Source: CAVUAA01 sp963739345 (lineage in GTDB: Bacteria; Chlamydiota; Chlamydiia; Chlamydiales; JAFEGQ01). From it: a stretch of DNA of 64,000 nt. Shown one piece after another: positions 7,851 through 16,904 of this stretch; position 1 is the first letter of the stretch, and each line of letters begins with the position of its first letter. The notes beneath the pieces were generated by a model that ran no database searches, was not told the origin of the DNA, and saw only the letters and a program-made list of their open reading frames with translations. The stretch lies in the NCBI GenBank assembly GCA_963739345.1, contig CAVUAA010000001.1:496001-560000 (forward strand). Reading direction: 5' to 3'. The position numbers and the translations under genes are program-made.

Positions 7851-9221
7851 TTAGTGACTTAGTCGGGCTGACTTGAAGTCGGGGCGGCCGGTGGGGGGGA
7901 GGGTGACGTCTGTGAGGCTGGGGCTCATGAGATGGTTGTTGGAGACGAAGAAGATGGGAGTGGCAACCATCTGATCGAGGAGCTGGCTTTCTGTCGGCTG
8001 GTTTAAGTGATAGGTGCGGGCGAAGTAGTCGAGGATGTCTGTGGCGTCGGGGAGGATGGCCTCGTGGGCGTAGCGAGCGACCATGTAATTGCCGCTCGAG
8101 AGGCGATCGAGGTGGACGGGCCAGTCGGTGATGCGGAGCTCCACCTGAACGTCGAGGGTACGCTGCCATTGCTGCTGGACCGCCTGGGCGATCTGGAGGT
8201 GGTCTTCCCCAGTGTTAAGGGAGAGAATGATGGGAGGGGGGGTGTCGAGGTTGAGGTCGGCAAGTCCTTCGGCGAGGAGGGTGCGCGCTCGCTCGGGGTC
8301 GTGGGGAAGGGGTTGGCCCGGCGTCGTGGGGAGGAGGCCGCTGGGCAGGCGGTGGGTCCCTCTCGTGATGTGGGTGATGATCTGCTCCCTGTCAATGGCG
8401 AGGGAGAAGGCGTGGCGGATTTTGGGATGGGTGAACGGCTCCTCTTCTGTGTTGAACTGATACCAGTACACTTTGTTGACCGGGGTGCTGTGCAGAGCGC
8501 CCATCTCTTGTAGACGGGGGATGGCGTCGTAGGGGATGCAGGAGAGGGGCATCCCCGCCCAGTCGAGCTCCCCCTGCTCAAACATGGCAAGCTCGGTGGT
8601 CTCATCTTCGATGGTGCACATGTCGATGGCGGGCAAGTAGACGTGCTCAGCGTCCCAGTAGGTGGGACTTTTGGTAGCCAGCAGCTGTTGATTGGGGAGG
8701 TGGACGGACAGCTCAAAGGGGCCGTTGGTGGCCCCCTCTCGGTAGGGAAAGTAGGTGGGGGCAGCGACCAGCTCAAGAAATTGGGGGTAGGGGTGCTTCA
8801 GCTCAACCACAAGCGTATGCTCATCGGACGGGCGAAAGTCTTCGAGGATGTCGAGCAGTTCGGGTCGTTCGGCGGGAAAGTCATCCGATAAAATCGTCAA
8901 CCATGCCTGTACAAAATCATCGGCCCTCACCGACTCTCCATCGTTCCACACCGCTTCGCGCAATTGGAACGTGTAGACGAGACCATTCTCTGAGCACTCA
9001 CAAGACTTGGCAATGCCCCAGGTCGCTTTACCTTCACTATCGAGGCGGGTTAAGCCGTCGTAGAGCATGAGGATGACGGTTTCTGACGTGATGTCGCGCG
9101 CCCTTCTCGGATCCAAGGAGGGCGGCTCATTGAACAGATTGAGCCGGAGCGGCCGCGCCGCCTCCGGTTCCGGCTGACAGGCGGTGAACAGGAGGAGAGT
9201 GGCGAAGAGAAATTTTTTCAT
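7851..9221 (-). CDS. oppA: Oligopeptide-binding lipoprotein OppA (third intact copy)
   Basis: Extracytoplasmic solute-binding protein of family 5, 456 residues, delivering peptides to OppBC. The start is MKKFLFATLLLFTAC: a lipoprotein signal peptide with Cys15 for lipidation. Upstream in-frame codons are rejected because they overlap the preceding gene in another frame. Family marks: NEPPSLDPRRARDITSE near 30-46, VYTFQLREAVWNDGE, NGPFEL, and the block IRHAFSLAIDREQII near 265-279. It is shorter than E. coli OppA (about 540). Its ATG overlaps the stop of the preceding oppA (ATGA). The 3' third is duplicated at 5588-6095. Confidence 0.92.
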   Translation of the reverse strand: MKKFLFATLLLFTACQPEPEAARPLRLNLFNEPPSLDPRRARDITSETVILMLYDGLTRLDSEGKATWGIAKSCECSENGLVYTFQLREAVWNDGESVRADDFVQAWLTILSDDFPAERPELLDILEDFRPSDEHTLVVELKHPYPQFLELVAAPTYFPYREGATNGPFELSVHLPNQQLLATKSPTYWDAEHVYLPAIDMCTIEDETTELAMFEQGELDWAGMPLSCIPYDAIPRLQEMGALHSTPVNKVYWYQFNTEEEPFTHPKIRHAFSLAIDREQIITHITRGTHRLPSGLLPTTPGQPLPHDPERARTLLAEGLADLNLDTPPPIILSLNTGEDHLQIAQAVQQQWQRTLDVQVELRITDWPVHLDRLSSGNYMVARYAHEAILPDATDILDYFARTYHLNQPTESQLLDQMVATPIFFVSNNHLMSPSLTDVTLPPTGRPDFKSARLSH

Positions 9222-10576
9222 AGCTGAGCCCAGCGGAAGTCGACTCGGCCGTTTGAGGGAAAGACCACTCCGTGGATATTTTCGCAGTGGAGATGGTCGT
9301 AGTTGTAGAAGAAGAGGGGGGCCGCGAGCATTCTCTCGAGGATGAGGGATTCGGTTGGTTGATCGAGATCGTAGGTGCGGGCGAGGTAGTCGAGGGCGTC
9401 GGAGCCATCGGGGAAGACACACTCCCACCCAAAACGGGCCACCTGGTAGTCGCCACGCTCGAGTCGGTCGAAGTGGACGGCAAACTCGGTCGCCTGCAGC
9501 TCCACCTCAATCTCAAGCGTTCGCTGCCACTCCTGTTGCACAGCTTGAGCAATGCGGAGGTGATCTTCGCCGCTGTTGAGCGAAAGGATGATGGGAGGAC
9601 AGCTTTCGAGTTCGAGCTCGGCAAGACCTTCGGCAAGGAGGGTGCGCGCGCGCTCGGGTTTGAACGGGAGGACATCGCCAGTAGATTGGGGAAGGAGACC
9701 GGTGGCCGGCCGATGAGAGCCGCAGGTGACGTTGTCGATAATTTGCTTCCGGTCAATCGCAAGCGAAAACGCCCTGCGCACTTTCTGGTTGTTGAATGGG
9801 ACCACCTCTGGATTGAACTGATACCAGTAGACCTTGTCGGCCGGATGAGTGTGGAGGGCGCCAGTGGCCCGTAAACCCCGCACAGCATCCAACGGTATCA
9901 CCGAGTTGGGTCGTCCGGCCCAATCGAGCTCCCCCTGCTCAAACATGAGCAGCTCGGTCTCATGATCATCGACAATACACATCTCAATCGCCGGCAGGTG
10001 GACATTGTCCGCATCCCAGTAGCTAGTGCTTTTCACCACCGACAGCCTCTGATTGAGAACGTGTCCCGCCAACTCGAAAGGCCCATTCGTCGCACCCCCG
10101 TGGTAGGGAAATAGATTAGGCGTCGTCAACAGAGTCAAAAAGTCGTCGCGTGGCTCCCACAGCTCCACCTCTAACAGCTTCGGCTCGAGCGCCCGCACCC
10201 CTTTGATCGGCGCCAAAAGCTCGGGCCGTCCTGACAATGGCGTCAGCTGCCACGCCGCCTTGAAGTCAGCCGCGGTTACCGGATCGCCATTGTTCCACAC
10301 CGCATCTCTCAGCCGAAACAGATAGAGCTGTCCATCGACACACCAGCAGTTCTCGGCCGCTGCCAACACTGGCCGCCCCTCCCCGTCCAACCGGGTCAGC
10401 CCCTCATATAACATGAGCAGCACGGTATCCGACGTCACATCCCTTGTCTGGCGCGGATCGAGTGTCGCTGGTTCGTGTGAGAGATTGAGCCTGAGTGCCC
10501 GCCCCCGAGGTTCCTCAACAGAGCTCCCTTGGCAACAGCAGAGGGCGAGTAAAAGAGTGGTGAGAAGGGTTTTCAA
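9218..10576 (-). CDS. oppA: Oligopeptide-binding lipoprotein OppA (second copy)
   Basis: Family 5 solute-binding lipoprotein, about 452 residues and clearly a paralogue of the next gene downstream (same order of motifs: TLDPRQTRDVTSDTVLLMLY, TNGPFELAGH, VRRAFSLAIDRKQII, DFRWAQL end). The start is placed at a TTG at 10576 with GGGA upstream. This gives a compact lipoprotein signal (MKTLLTTLLLALC) with a Cys-Cys-Cys cluster. A longer frame from 10633 would add 19 non-signal-like residues. It lies 64 bases downstream of the first oppA and overlaps the third by 4 bases. Confidence 0.88.
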   Translation of the reverse strand: MKTLLTTLLLALCCCQGSSVEEPRGRALRLNLSHEPATLDPRQTRDVTSDTVLLMLYEGLTRLDGEGRPVLAAAENCWCVDGQLYLFRLRDAVWNNGDPVTAADFKAAWQLTPLSGRPELLAPIKGVRALEPKLLEVELWEPRDDFLTLLTTPNLFPYHGGATNGPFELAGHVLNQRLSVVKSTSYWDADNVHLPAIEMCIVDDHETELLMFEQGELDWAGRPNSVIPLDAVRGLRATGALHTHPADKVYWYQFNPEVVPFNNQKVRRAFSLAIDRKQIIDNVTCGSHRPATGLLPQSTGDVLPFKPERARTLLAEGLAELELESCPPIILSLNSGEDHLRIAQAVQQEWQRTLEIEVELQATEFAVHFDRLERGDYQVARFGWECVFPDGSDALDYLARTYDLDQPTESLILERMLAAPLFFYNYDHLHCENIHGVVFPSNGRVDFRWAQL

Positions 10577-10640
10577 TAAAATTCCCGTTTGATTGCAAAT
10601 GTCAATAATACCTGGAATTTGCTGAAACGACAAGAGCGAG

Positions 10641-12230
10641 CTAGAGTTTGGTCCATTTGAAGTCGGGGTGGCCGGTGGGGGGGAGGGCGACGGCGGTGAT
10701 CTGGTCGTTCTTTAGGTAGGAAAGGGTGTGGTGGTAGATGGGGATGACGGGCATCTCAGCGATGAAGATCTGCTCTGCCTGTTGAAGGTAGGAGCGGCGG
10801 GTTTCTGGATTGGATTCATTTTCAGCTAGGTTGAGGAGGTGGGTGTACTGATTGTTGTGCCAGCCGGTTTCGTTGAGGCCGCCGGTGATGGGGTCGTCGC
10901 GGTATTTGAAAAGGGAGAGAAAGCCGGTGGGGTCGTTGTAGTCGGCAAACCAAGTTTTGCCGGCAATCTGGTAGTCGTGCTGACGCATGCGGGAGAGGAG
11001 GATTTTGAACTCGGTGGTTTCGATCTTGACTTCGATGCCAAGCGCTTGGCGCCACTGGTCTTGGATCGCTTGGGCGAGGCGGGAGCGTTCGTTGTTGCCG
11101 GAAAGGAGAGTGATGGGGGGGAGGTCGTGGCGGGTGAGGCCGAGCTCGTGGAGTCCCTCTTCGAGGAGGGCGCGGGCCCCTTCGGTGTCGCCGTCGGTGA
11201 AGGCGGGTTCGTTGCGGAGGCCCATGAAGGGTGGAACGGGGCTGGTGGCGAGCTGGCCAAGGGGCATGACGTGGTCGATGAGGGCGCGGCGGTTGATGGC
11301 GTGGGCAAAGGCTTGACGGATTTTTGCGTTGTTGAAGGGGAGGCGTTCGGTGTTGAACTTGTACCAGAGGGTGGCGGCGGCGGGGTAGGTGTTGAGGGCG
11401 CCGCCGGCTTGGATCTGCGGAATCATTTCGGCGGGGAGAGTAGCGAGGGGGGAGCCGACCCAGTCGAGCTCCCCTTTTTGGTAGAGGTAGAGGGCGGTCT
11501 GCTCGTCGGGAATGACGGGCATGTAGATGCCATCGAGCTTGACGGAGGCGACATCCCAGTAGTGGGGATTGCGGATGACGGCGAGCTGGCTGGCAGGGAC
11601 GGCGCAGTCGAGGATGAAGGGGCCGTTGCAGATGAATTTGCGGCGGTGGGGGGAGGACCAGGCTGTTCCCTTTTGGTCGGCGTGACTTGGAATGGGAGCA
11701 TAGATGGGGAGAGCGGTTAGCTCGAGGAAGTAGGGGGTGGGTTTGTTGAGGGCAACGCGGAGGGTGCGGGAGTCGATAGCTTTGACGGCCACTTCATTGG
11801 TGGGGATCAGCCCCTCCTTTGCAGCTTGGGCGCCGCGGATGCAGAAGAGCATGGAGGCCATGGTGGCGGGGCTATCGGGTGAGAGGGAGCTTTTCCAAGC
11901 GTATTCAAAGTCGAAGGCGGTTACCGCTATCCCATCACTCCAATAGGTGTCGCGAAGGAAGAAGGTGTAGAGGAGGCCGTCGTCGGTGGTGACGATTTTG
12001 GCGGCGACAGAGGGGATGGGTTTGCCGCCCGCGTCAATGCGGGTAAGCCCGTCGAAGAGCATTTTCGCAATCGTGTGGGCATTGAGCGACTGGACGTGAC
12101 GGGGATCGAGTGTCTCGGGGGACTCACTGAGCGGCATGCGGAGAACGTGTTCGCCATTGGTGAGACGCTGGGAGGGCTGCTCACTGCAGGAGAGGAGAAG
12201 AAGTGCGCATGCGATAATGATTTGTTTCAT
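10641..12230 (-). CDS. oppA: Oligopeptide-binding lipoprotein OppA (first copy)
   Basis: Family 5 solute-binding lipoprotein of 529 residues, full length for OppA. MKQIIIACALLLLSC is a lipoprotein signal with Cys15. Motifs: SPETLDPRHVQSLNAHTIAKMLFDGL (about 38-63), FFLRDTYWSDG, KFICNGPFILD, IRQAFAHAINRRALIDHV and a C-terminal PDFKWTKL. It is more distant from the other two copies than they are from each other, so it may be the ancestral gene. It starts 54 bases from aroDE, transcribed divergently, so both promoters share a short spacer or overlap the genes. Confidence 0.93.
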   Translation of the reverse strand: MKQIIIACALLLLSCSEQPSQRLTNGEHVLRMPLSESPETLDPRHVQSLNAHTIAKMLFDGLTRIDAGGKPIPSVAAKIVTTDDGLLYTFFLRDTYWSDGIAVTAFDFEYAWKSSLSPDSPATMASMLFCIRGAQAAKEGLIPTNEVAVKAIDSRTLRVALNKPTPYFLELTALPIYAPIPSHADQKGTAWSSPHRRKFICNGPFILDCAVPASQLAVIRNPHYWDVASVKLDGIYMPVIPDEQTALYLYQKGELDWVGSPLATLPAEMIPQIQAGGALNTYPAAATLWYKFNTERLPFNNAKIRQAFAHAINRRALIDHVMPLGQLATSPVPPFMGLRNEPAFTDGDTEGARALLEEGLHELGLTRHDLPPITLLSGNNERSRLAQAIQDQWRQALGIEVKIETTEFKILLSRMRQHDYQIAGKTWFADYNDPTGFLSLFKYRDDPITGGLNETGWHNNQYTHLLNLAENESNPETRRSYLQQAEQIFIAEMPVIPIYHHTLSYLKNDQITAVALPPTGHPDFKWTKL

Positions 12231-12284
12231 CACGGTCAATGTACGGCTTGACGAGAGTTGTTTGCAAAGGCATTGTCAATTTCA

Positions 12285-13553
12285 ATGACTAGAATCTGTG
12301 TGCCAATTGTAGGTCCGACGGTGGCGGACGCGAGGCGTCAGCTTCGCGCCGCGGAAGAAGTGGCCGATCTGGTGGAGTTCCGCTCCGAGCAGTTTTTGCA
12401 ATTAGAGACTTCGCTGCCGGTGATTTTCAAAGTGACCTCATTGGAGCAAAAGGGGTTGCTTGCGTTGGCTCCTGACTATGTGGATATCGATGAGAGTCTC
12501 TGTGAACAATTGCTTCCACACTGCTCTGAGAAGAGTCGTGTGATCTGTTCGATGCACGACTTCGAGGGGATGCCCGATCTGGAGGAGACGTTGTGTCGTT
12601 TGCGAAAGTACAACACCGCCCTCTACAAGATCGCAGGGACGGCGGAGAGCGCGTTGGATGCGCTTGCGGTGTTGGAATTCATGCGACGTCACCCGGATGT
12701 GATCGGTGTGGCGATGGGGGAAGCGGGCGAAGTGGCGCGACAGCTTACGTCGAAGGTGAGTGATCTGTGGACCTATGCGCCGTTGGTGAAGGAGGAGGCG
12801 ACGGCGCCGGGCCAGCTGACGGTGGGGGAGCTTGGGAATGTGGGGCGGGAGACGGCGGTCTATGGGGTGATGGGAGATCCGGTGCGTTGGTCGCCGGGAC
12901 CAGAGTTTCACAACGCCCGCTTCAAGTGCGATGCGATCTATGTCCGGTTTGTTGTGAAGCGGGGTGAGGCAGCGGAGTTTTTGGTAGCCGCGGCTAAATT
13001 GGGTGTGCGCGGTTTGAGTGTGACGATGCCGTTGAAGGAGGAGGTGATTCCGGGCGAGGTGATCAACACGTTGACGTGGGAGGGAGAGTGGCGAGGTGAC
13101 AATACTGATGGGGCGGGGGCGATCGATTGTGTGATGCCAATTGCGGGAAAGAAAGTGGCGGTGCTGGGACGGGGAGGGACGGGGCAGGCGGTGGCGGCGG
13201 AGGCGAGGCGGCGGGGGGCAGAGGTGCGCATCTTTAATCGGGTGTGGGATGAGTTGAAATTGTTTGAGTATGATACGTTAATTCACTGCACGACGGTGGG
13301 GATGGATCGGGAGAGGGATGAGTGTCCGATCGAGGTGTCGCTGATTTGGCCGGGTGCGACGGTTTTGGACGTGGTGGCTCGGGAGACGCGGCTGGTGCGC
13401 GAGGCTAGAGCGCGTGGTTGCCGAGTGGCGACGGGACGAGAAATGTTTGAAAATCAGGCGCTGCTGCAGCGCAAGAGGTGGTTTGGAAAAGAGATCGATT
13501 CGGATTGTTCCGGGAAACCGGTTGAGCGGCTCTCTGAGAGTGCCCCCCTCTAA
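12285..13553 (+). CDS. aroDE: Bifunctional 3-dehydroquinate dehydratase / shikimate dehydrogenase
   Basis: Fused enzyme for steps 3 and 4 of chorismate synthesis, 422 residues. Residues 1-195 are type I dehydroquinase, with His91 in the SMHDF motif and the Schiff-base lysine Lys115 in YKIAGTAES. Residues about 192-422 are shikimate dehydrogenase: YGVMGDPVRWSP, the catalytic lysine 251 in SVTMPLKEEV, GDNTDGAGA with Asp275, and the NADP loop LGRGGTGQA near 294. This fusion is characteristic of chlamydiae (and plants). The ATG at 12285 begins just before the first beta strand; a TTG at 12258 adds nine unlikely residues. It is first of five overlapping aro genes. Confidence 0.95.
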   Translation: MTRICVPIVGPTVADARRQLRAAEEVADLVEFRSEQFLQLETSLPVIFKVTSLEQKGLLALAPDYVDIDESLCEQLLPHCSEKSRVICSMHDFEGMPDLEETLCRLRKYNTALYKIAGTAESALDALAVLEFMRRHPDVIGVAMGEAGEVARQLTSKVSDLWTYAPLVKEEATAPGQLTVGELGNVGRETAVYGVMGDPVRWSPGPEFHNARFKCDAIYVRFVVKRGEAAEFLVAAAKLGVRGLSVTMPLKEEVIPGEVINTLTWEGEWRGDNTDGAGAIDCVMPIAGKKVAVLGRGGTGQAVAAEARRRGAEVRIFNRVWDELKLFEYDTLIHCTTVGMDRERDECPIEVSLIWPGATVLDVVARETRLVREARARGCRVATGREMFENQALLQRKRWFGKEIDSDCSGKPVERLSESAPL

Positions 13554-14700
13554 GTCCCACTCGATGCGAGCGGTATTGCTCGCATGCGTGGGGAGGGGGA
13601 GTTCACGCATTGAGAGGGCGCTTGAGTCACCTGATGTGGAGGCGATGGTCGCTGCGTGCGTGGCGTTGGGAGCGAGGATCACGCGAGATGGCGATGCCTA
13701 TCTGATTGAGGGGGTCGCTGGTGCTCCTAACGCGCCTGAGAGGGTCATTAATGCGGGCAATTCAGGACAGGTGCTCCGGTTTGTAGGAGCAATGGCTGCA
13801 TTGGCGCCGGGGACGACGGTGATTGGAGGTGATGAGTCGGTCTGCACGCAGAGGGCTGCGCAACCGTTGCTTGATGGATTGAATCAGTTGGGAGCGACGG
13901 CGGTTTCGACACGTGGAAATGGATTAGCTCCGATCGCAATTCAGGGAATGATTGAGCCGGGGAGGGCTCGTTTGTGTGGTGCCGATTCGCAGCCGGTGTC
14001 GGCGCTGTTGATGGCGGCTTGTCTGTTGGATGGGGTGACGGAGTTGGAGGTGGATGAGCCGGGAGAGAAGCCGTGGATTGGGGTGACGTTGGAGTGGCTT
14101 GAGCGTTTGGGTCATGTGGTGACGCACTCGGATTATTCGCACTATCGGATTGAGGGGCGGGGAGCTCACGACGGATTCAATTATGTTGTGCCGGGCGATT
14201 GGAGCTCGGCCGCCTATCCGTTGGTGGCGGCTGCGATTACAGGGTCGGAGGTGGAGGTGACCAATCTCAATCCAGATGACACCCAAGGAGATAAAGGGGC
14301 GCTTGAGATGAGTGGAGGCGACATCGACGTCAATCCGATCATCGATGCGTTGCCGATTTTGGCGGTGCGGGGTTGTTACGGGGAGCACGAAGTACGACTC
14401 TATAATGGAGCGATTGCGCGGCGCAAAGAGTGCGATCGGATTGGGGTGATTTGTGCGGAGCTGCGGAAGATGGGGGCCGATATTGAAGAGCGAGAAGATG
14501 GGCTGGTGGTTCGGCCTGCCCAATTGCGCGGAGCTGTGGTGGAGAGTCATGGCGATCACAGGATCGCGATGTCGCTTGCAGTGGCAGCGCTCGGTGCGAC
14601 GGGGGAGACGACGGTGCACGACACCGCCTGTGTGAAGAAGAGTTATCCAGGATTTGTTCAGTCGATGCAATCGATAGGAGCTGAGTTATGCGAAGTGTGA
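13483..14700 (+). CDS. aroA: 3-phosphoshikimate 1-carboxyvinyltransferase (EPSP synthase)
   Basis: Joins shikimate-3-phosphate with PEP, step 6 of the pathway. 405-residue protein from a TTG at 13483 with AGAGG just upstream. The motif LSGSLRVPPSKSHSMRA follows at once, with the PEP-binding Lys24. Further marks are the RRKECDRI helix (family form R-K-E-S/T-D-R) and GDHRIAMSLAVAAL near the C-terminus. The frame runs open further upstream inside aroDE, but that stretch is not EPSP-like. Overlap with the aroDE end is 71 bases, an unusually long one, and 13 bases with aroK. Confidence 0.93.
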   Translation: MEKRSIRIVPGNRLSGSLRVPPSKSHSMRAVLLACVGRGSSRIERALESPDVEAMVAACVALGARITRDGDAYLIEGVAGAPNAPERVINAGNSGQVLRFVGAMAALAPGTTVIGGDESVCTQRAAQPLLDGLNQLGATAVSTRGNGLAPIAIQGMIEPGRARLCGADSQPVSALLMAACLLDGVTELEVDEPGEKPWIGVTLEWLERLGHVVTHSDYSHYRIEGRGAHDGFNYVVPGDWSSAAYPLVAAAITGSEVEVTNLNPDDTQGDKGALEMSGGDIDVNPIIDALPILAVRGCYGEHEVRLYNGAIARRKECDRIGVICAELRKMGADIEEREDGLVVRPAQLRGAVVESHGDHRIAMSLAVAALGATGETTVHDTACVKKSYPGFVQSMQSIGAELCEV

Positions 14701-15140
14701 TTTTGTGTGGTTTCAAGGGAAGTGGGAAGTCAACGTTTGGCAGCGAGCTGGCACGGGAGTGGGACTGGCCGTTTGTCGACACCGATGCTTTGTTGCCAGT
14801 TGATCCACGCGAGTTATGGTTACGGGAGGGCGAGGAGAGCTTTCGGGAGCAGGAGCGGGAGGTGGTGGGCACCCTCGACTTGCATGAACCGACGGTGGTG
14901 GCGACGGGGGGAGCGACGTTGATGGATGAGGATAACCTCCGCCATCTCGCTAAACAGGGGAAGATTGTCCATCTGGTGGCCGATCCGGAGTTGATTTGGG
15001 AGCGGATTCGGAAAGGGGGGTTGCCGCCGTTTCTGGTAGGGACCGATCCCTATCGGGCCTTCTTGAAGATGTATGAGGAGCGGACGAAACATTATCGGAC
15101 CATCGCCGAGGAGACGTGGGAGATGCCTGATGCCAAGTAA
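14688..15140 (+). CDS. aroK: Shikimate kinase
   Basis: Phosphorylates shikimate, step 5. 150 residues, short for the family (about 170). The Walker A loop GFKGSGKS is at residues 8-15; DTDAL with the shikimate-binding Asp is at 31-35; the ATGGAT loop is at about 72-77; and LPPFL-type lid residues occur near 110-120. It overlaps aroA by 13 and aroC by 11 bases, so translation is probably coupled. Confidence 0.93.
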   Translation: MRSVILCGFKGSGKSTFGSELAREWDWPFVDTDALLPVDPRELWLREGEESFREQEREVVGTLDLHEPTVVATGGATLMDEDNLRHLAKQGKIVHLVADPELIWERIRKGGLPPFLVGTDPYRAFLKMYEERTKHYRTIAEETWEMPDAK

Positions 15141-16145
15141 TGCGTTTGGTCAGATTTTTCGAGTGACTACGTTTGGTGAGTCGCACGGGCCAGCGATTGG
15201 TGCAGTGATCGATGGATGTCCTGCAGGGATCGGGGTGACGGCAGAAGAGATCGAGGGGGCGCTCGTTCGGCGGGCGACGGGGCAGGGGCCCTACACGTCG
15301 GCCCGTAAGGAGCCTGATCGGGTGGAGATTCTCTCAGGAGTGTTTGAGGGGAAGACGACGGGCGCTCCGGTCACCCTGTTGATTCGCAATCGGGATGCCG
15401 ATTCGAGCAAGTATGAACCGATCAAGCATCTGAAGCGGCCAGGGCACGCCAACGTCACCTACTTGGCGAAATATGGCACGTTTGACTATCGGGGCGGCGG
15501 GCGCTCATCGGCGCGTGAGACGGCGGCGAGGGTGGCAGCGGGTGTGATTGCGCAGAAGGTGCTTGATGAGCATGGCGTGACGGTTGAAGCACGAATGGTA
15601 GAGGTGGGGGGGAGAGAGAGAACTTTGAAGAGGTGATTGCAGCGGCGAAAGCCGACGGCGACTCGGTAGGTGGAGTGATTGAGTTCACTGCAAAGGGAGT
15701 GCCGGCAGGGCTGGGCGATCCAATCTACGAAAAACTGGAAGCGAGACTCGCCTACGCGATGCTCTCGATCCCGTCCACGAAGGGGTTTGAGATGGGAAAC
15801 GGGTTTGAGGCGGCCCGTTTGCGAGGCTCGGAGAACAACGATCTCTATCCGCTCGAGACCAATCGGGCGGGTGGTGTTTTGGGGGGGATTTCGAATGGAG
15901 AGCTGCTTGTGGGACGGGTCGCCTTCAAACCGCCGTCGAGCATTGCCAAGCCGCAGCAGACGGAAGACCTGGAGGGGCGCGCAGCGGTGTTCGAATTACC
16001 AGAGGGTTCGCGTCACGATCCGTGCACTGCGGTGCGCGCCGTTCCAATCGTTGAGGCGATGGTTGCGCTGGTGTTGGCCGATCGAATGTTGGCTGCCCGT
16101 TGCGACAAAGTTGAAGGAGTCGGTATAGTCCGCAAAAATGAATGA
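15130..16145 (+). pseudogene. aroC: Chorismate synthase, frameshifted in the middle
   Basis: Last step to chorismate (EPSP to chorismate, reduced FMN needed). The N-terminal half (15130-15636) has the family marks GESHGPAIGAVIDGCPAG, RRATGQGPYTSARKEPD and FDYRGGGRSSARETAARVAAG. The C-terminal half (15633-16145) has FEMGNGFEAARLRGSENND, NRAGGVLGGISNG and the RHDPCTAVRAVPIVEAM end. They are in different frames. The switch must fall near 15604-15622, a run of seven G followed by four AG units, where a 1-base loss or 2-base gain occurred. Joined, the protein would be about 338 residues, near normal. It could be a true mutation, a phase-variable tract or a sequencing error; the second half has its own GTG (15633) overlapping the first stop. 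Confidence 0.9.
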
Positions 16146-16887
16146 AATGATGATCATTGCTGGGCCGTGTGCCGTGGAGTCTCGTGAGCAGATGCACTCA
16201 ATCGCTGCATCGGTGTCGGCCAGTGGCGCCAATGTGCTGCGTGGGGGCGCCTTTAAGCCCCGCACTTCCCCGTATTCTTTTCAGGGGTTGGGAGAGAAGG
16301 GGCTCGAGTTTTTGGCCGAAGCTGGCGAGGCGTTTGGGCTGCAGACGATTTCCGAGGTGATGGATGCCGAGTCGATCCCTCTGGTCAGCTCCTACATCGA
16401 TATCTTGCAAGTAGGCTCGCGCAACATGCAGAACTTTAGTCTTCTTAAGCAGTTGGGCAAGCAGGATAAGCCGGTCTTTCTTAAGCGGGGCCATTCGGCC
16501 ACCTACAAGGAGTTTGTCGGGGCTGCTGAGTATATTTTAGCGGGAGGGAGAGCAGGGGTGATCCTGTGCGAGCGGGGGATCCGGACGTTTGAGAGCTACA
16601 CCCGCAATAGCCTCGATTTGGCTGCCGTTCCAGCCCTCAAGGAGATGTGTGATTTGAGGGTGGTGGTCGATCCCAGCCACGGGACCGGCAGGAGGAGCTT
16701 GGTCGCTCCAATGGCCCGGGCCGCAATTGCCGCCGGTGCAGACGGCTTGATGATTGAGGTGCACCCCAATCCTTCAGAAGCGGTATCTGATGGGCACCAA
16801 ACTCTGAATCCTATTGAGTTTGAGGCGCTTATGAGATCTATCGAACCCATTGCAGAAGCCATGAATGTTAAGGCTGCATTAATCTAA
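16138..16887 (+). CDS. aroG: 3-deoxy-7-phosphoheptulonate synthase, type I-beta
   Basis: DAHP synthase, the entry step of the shikimate pathway (PEP plus erythrose-4-phosphate). 249 residues, the size of unregulated I-beta enzymes such as archaeal ones, with no N-terminal ferredoxin-like or chorismate-mutase regulatory domain. Motifs: IIAGPCAVES at 6-15, NVLRGGAFKPRTSPYSFQG, IDILQVGSRNMQNF, VFLKRGHSAT, ICERGIRTFESYTRNSLD, VVDPSHGTGRR and LMIEVHPNP with metal ligands. It is related to KDO8P synthase, but KPRTSPY and the aro context favour DAHP. Overlaps aroC by 8 bases. Lack of a regulatory domain suggests constitutive flux. Confidence 0.9.
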   Translation: MNEMMIIAGPCAVESREQMHSIAASVSASGANVLRGGAFKPRTSPYSFQGLGEKGLEFLAEAGEAFGLQTISEVMDAESIPLVSSYIDILQVGSRNMQNFSLLKQLGKQDKPVFLKRGHSATYKEFVGAAEYILAGGRAGVILCERGIRTFESYTRNSLDLAAVPALKEMCDLRVVVDPSHGTGRRSLVAPMARAAIAAGADGLMIEVHPNPSEAVSDGHQTLNPIEFEALMRSIEPIAEAMNVKAALI

Positions 16888-16904
16888 GCCTTAGTCGTTT
16901 ATGA

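Noticed and set aside
8003..8776. 257-residue minus-strand open frame inside oppA
   Set aside because: Ser/Pro/Thr-rich out-of-frame shadow of the oppA coding sequence; no independent features.
10839..11720. 293-residue plus-strand open frame opposite the first oppA
   Set aside because: Gly/Val/Glu-rich antisense of a GC-rich coding sequence; the oppA on the other strand is certain.
15130..16145. Programmed frameshift as the firm explanation for aroC
   Set aside because: No slippery heptamer plus downstream structure that I can defend; homopolymer error or mutation is at least as likely.
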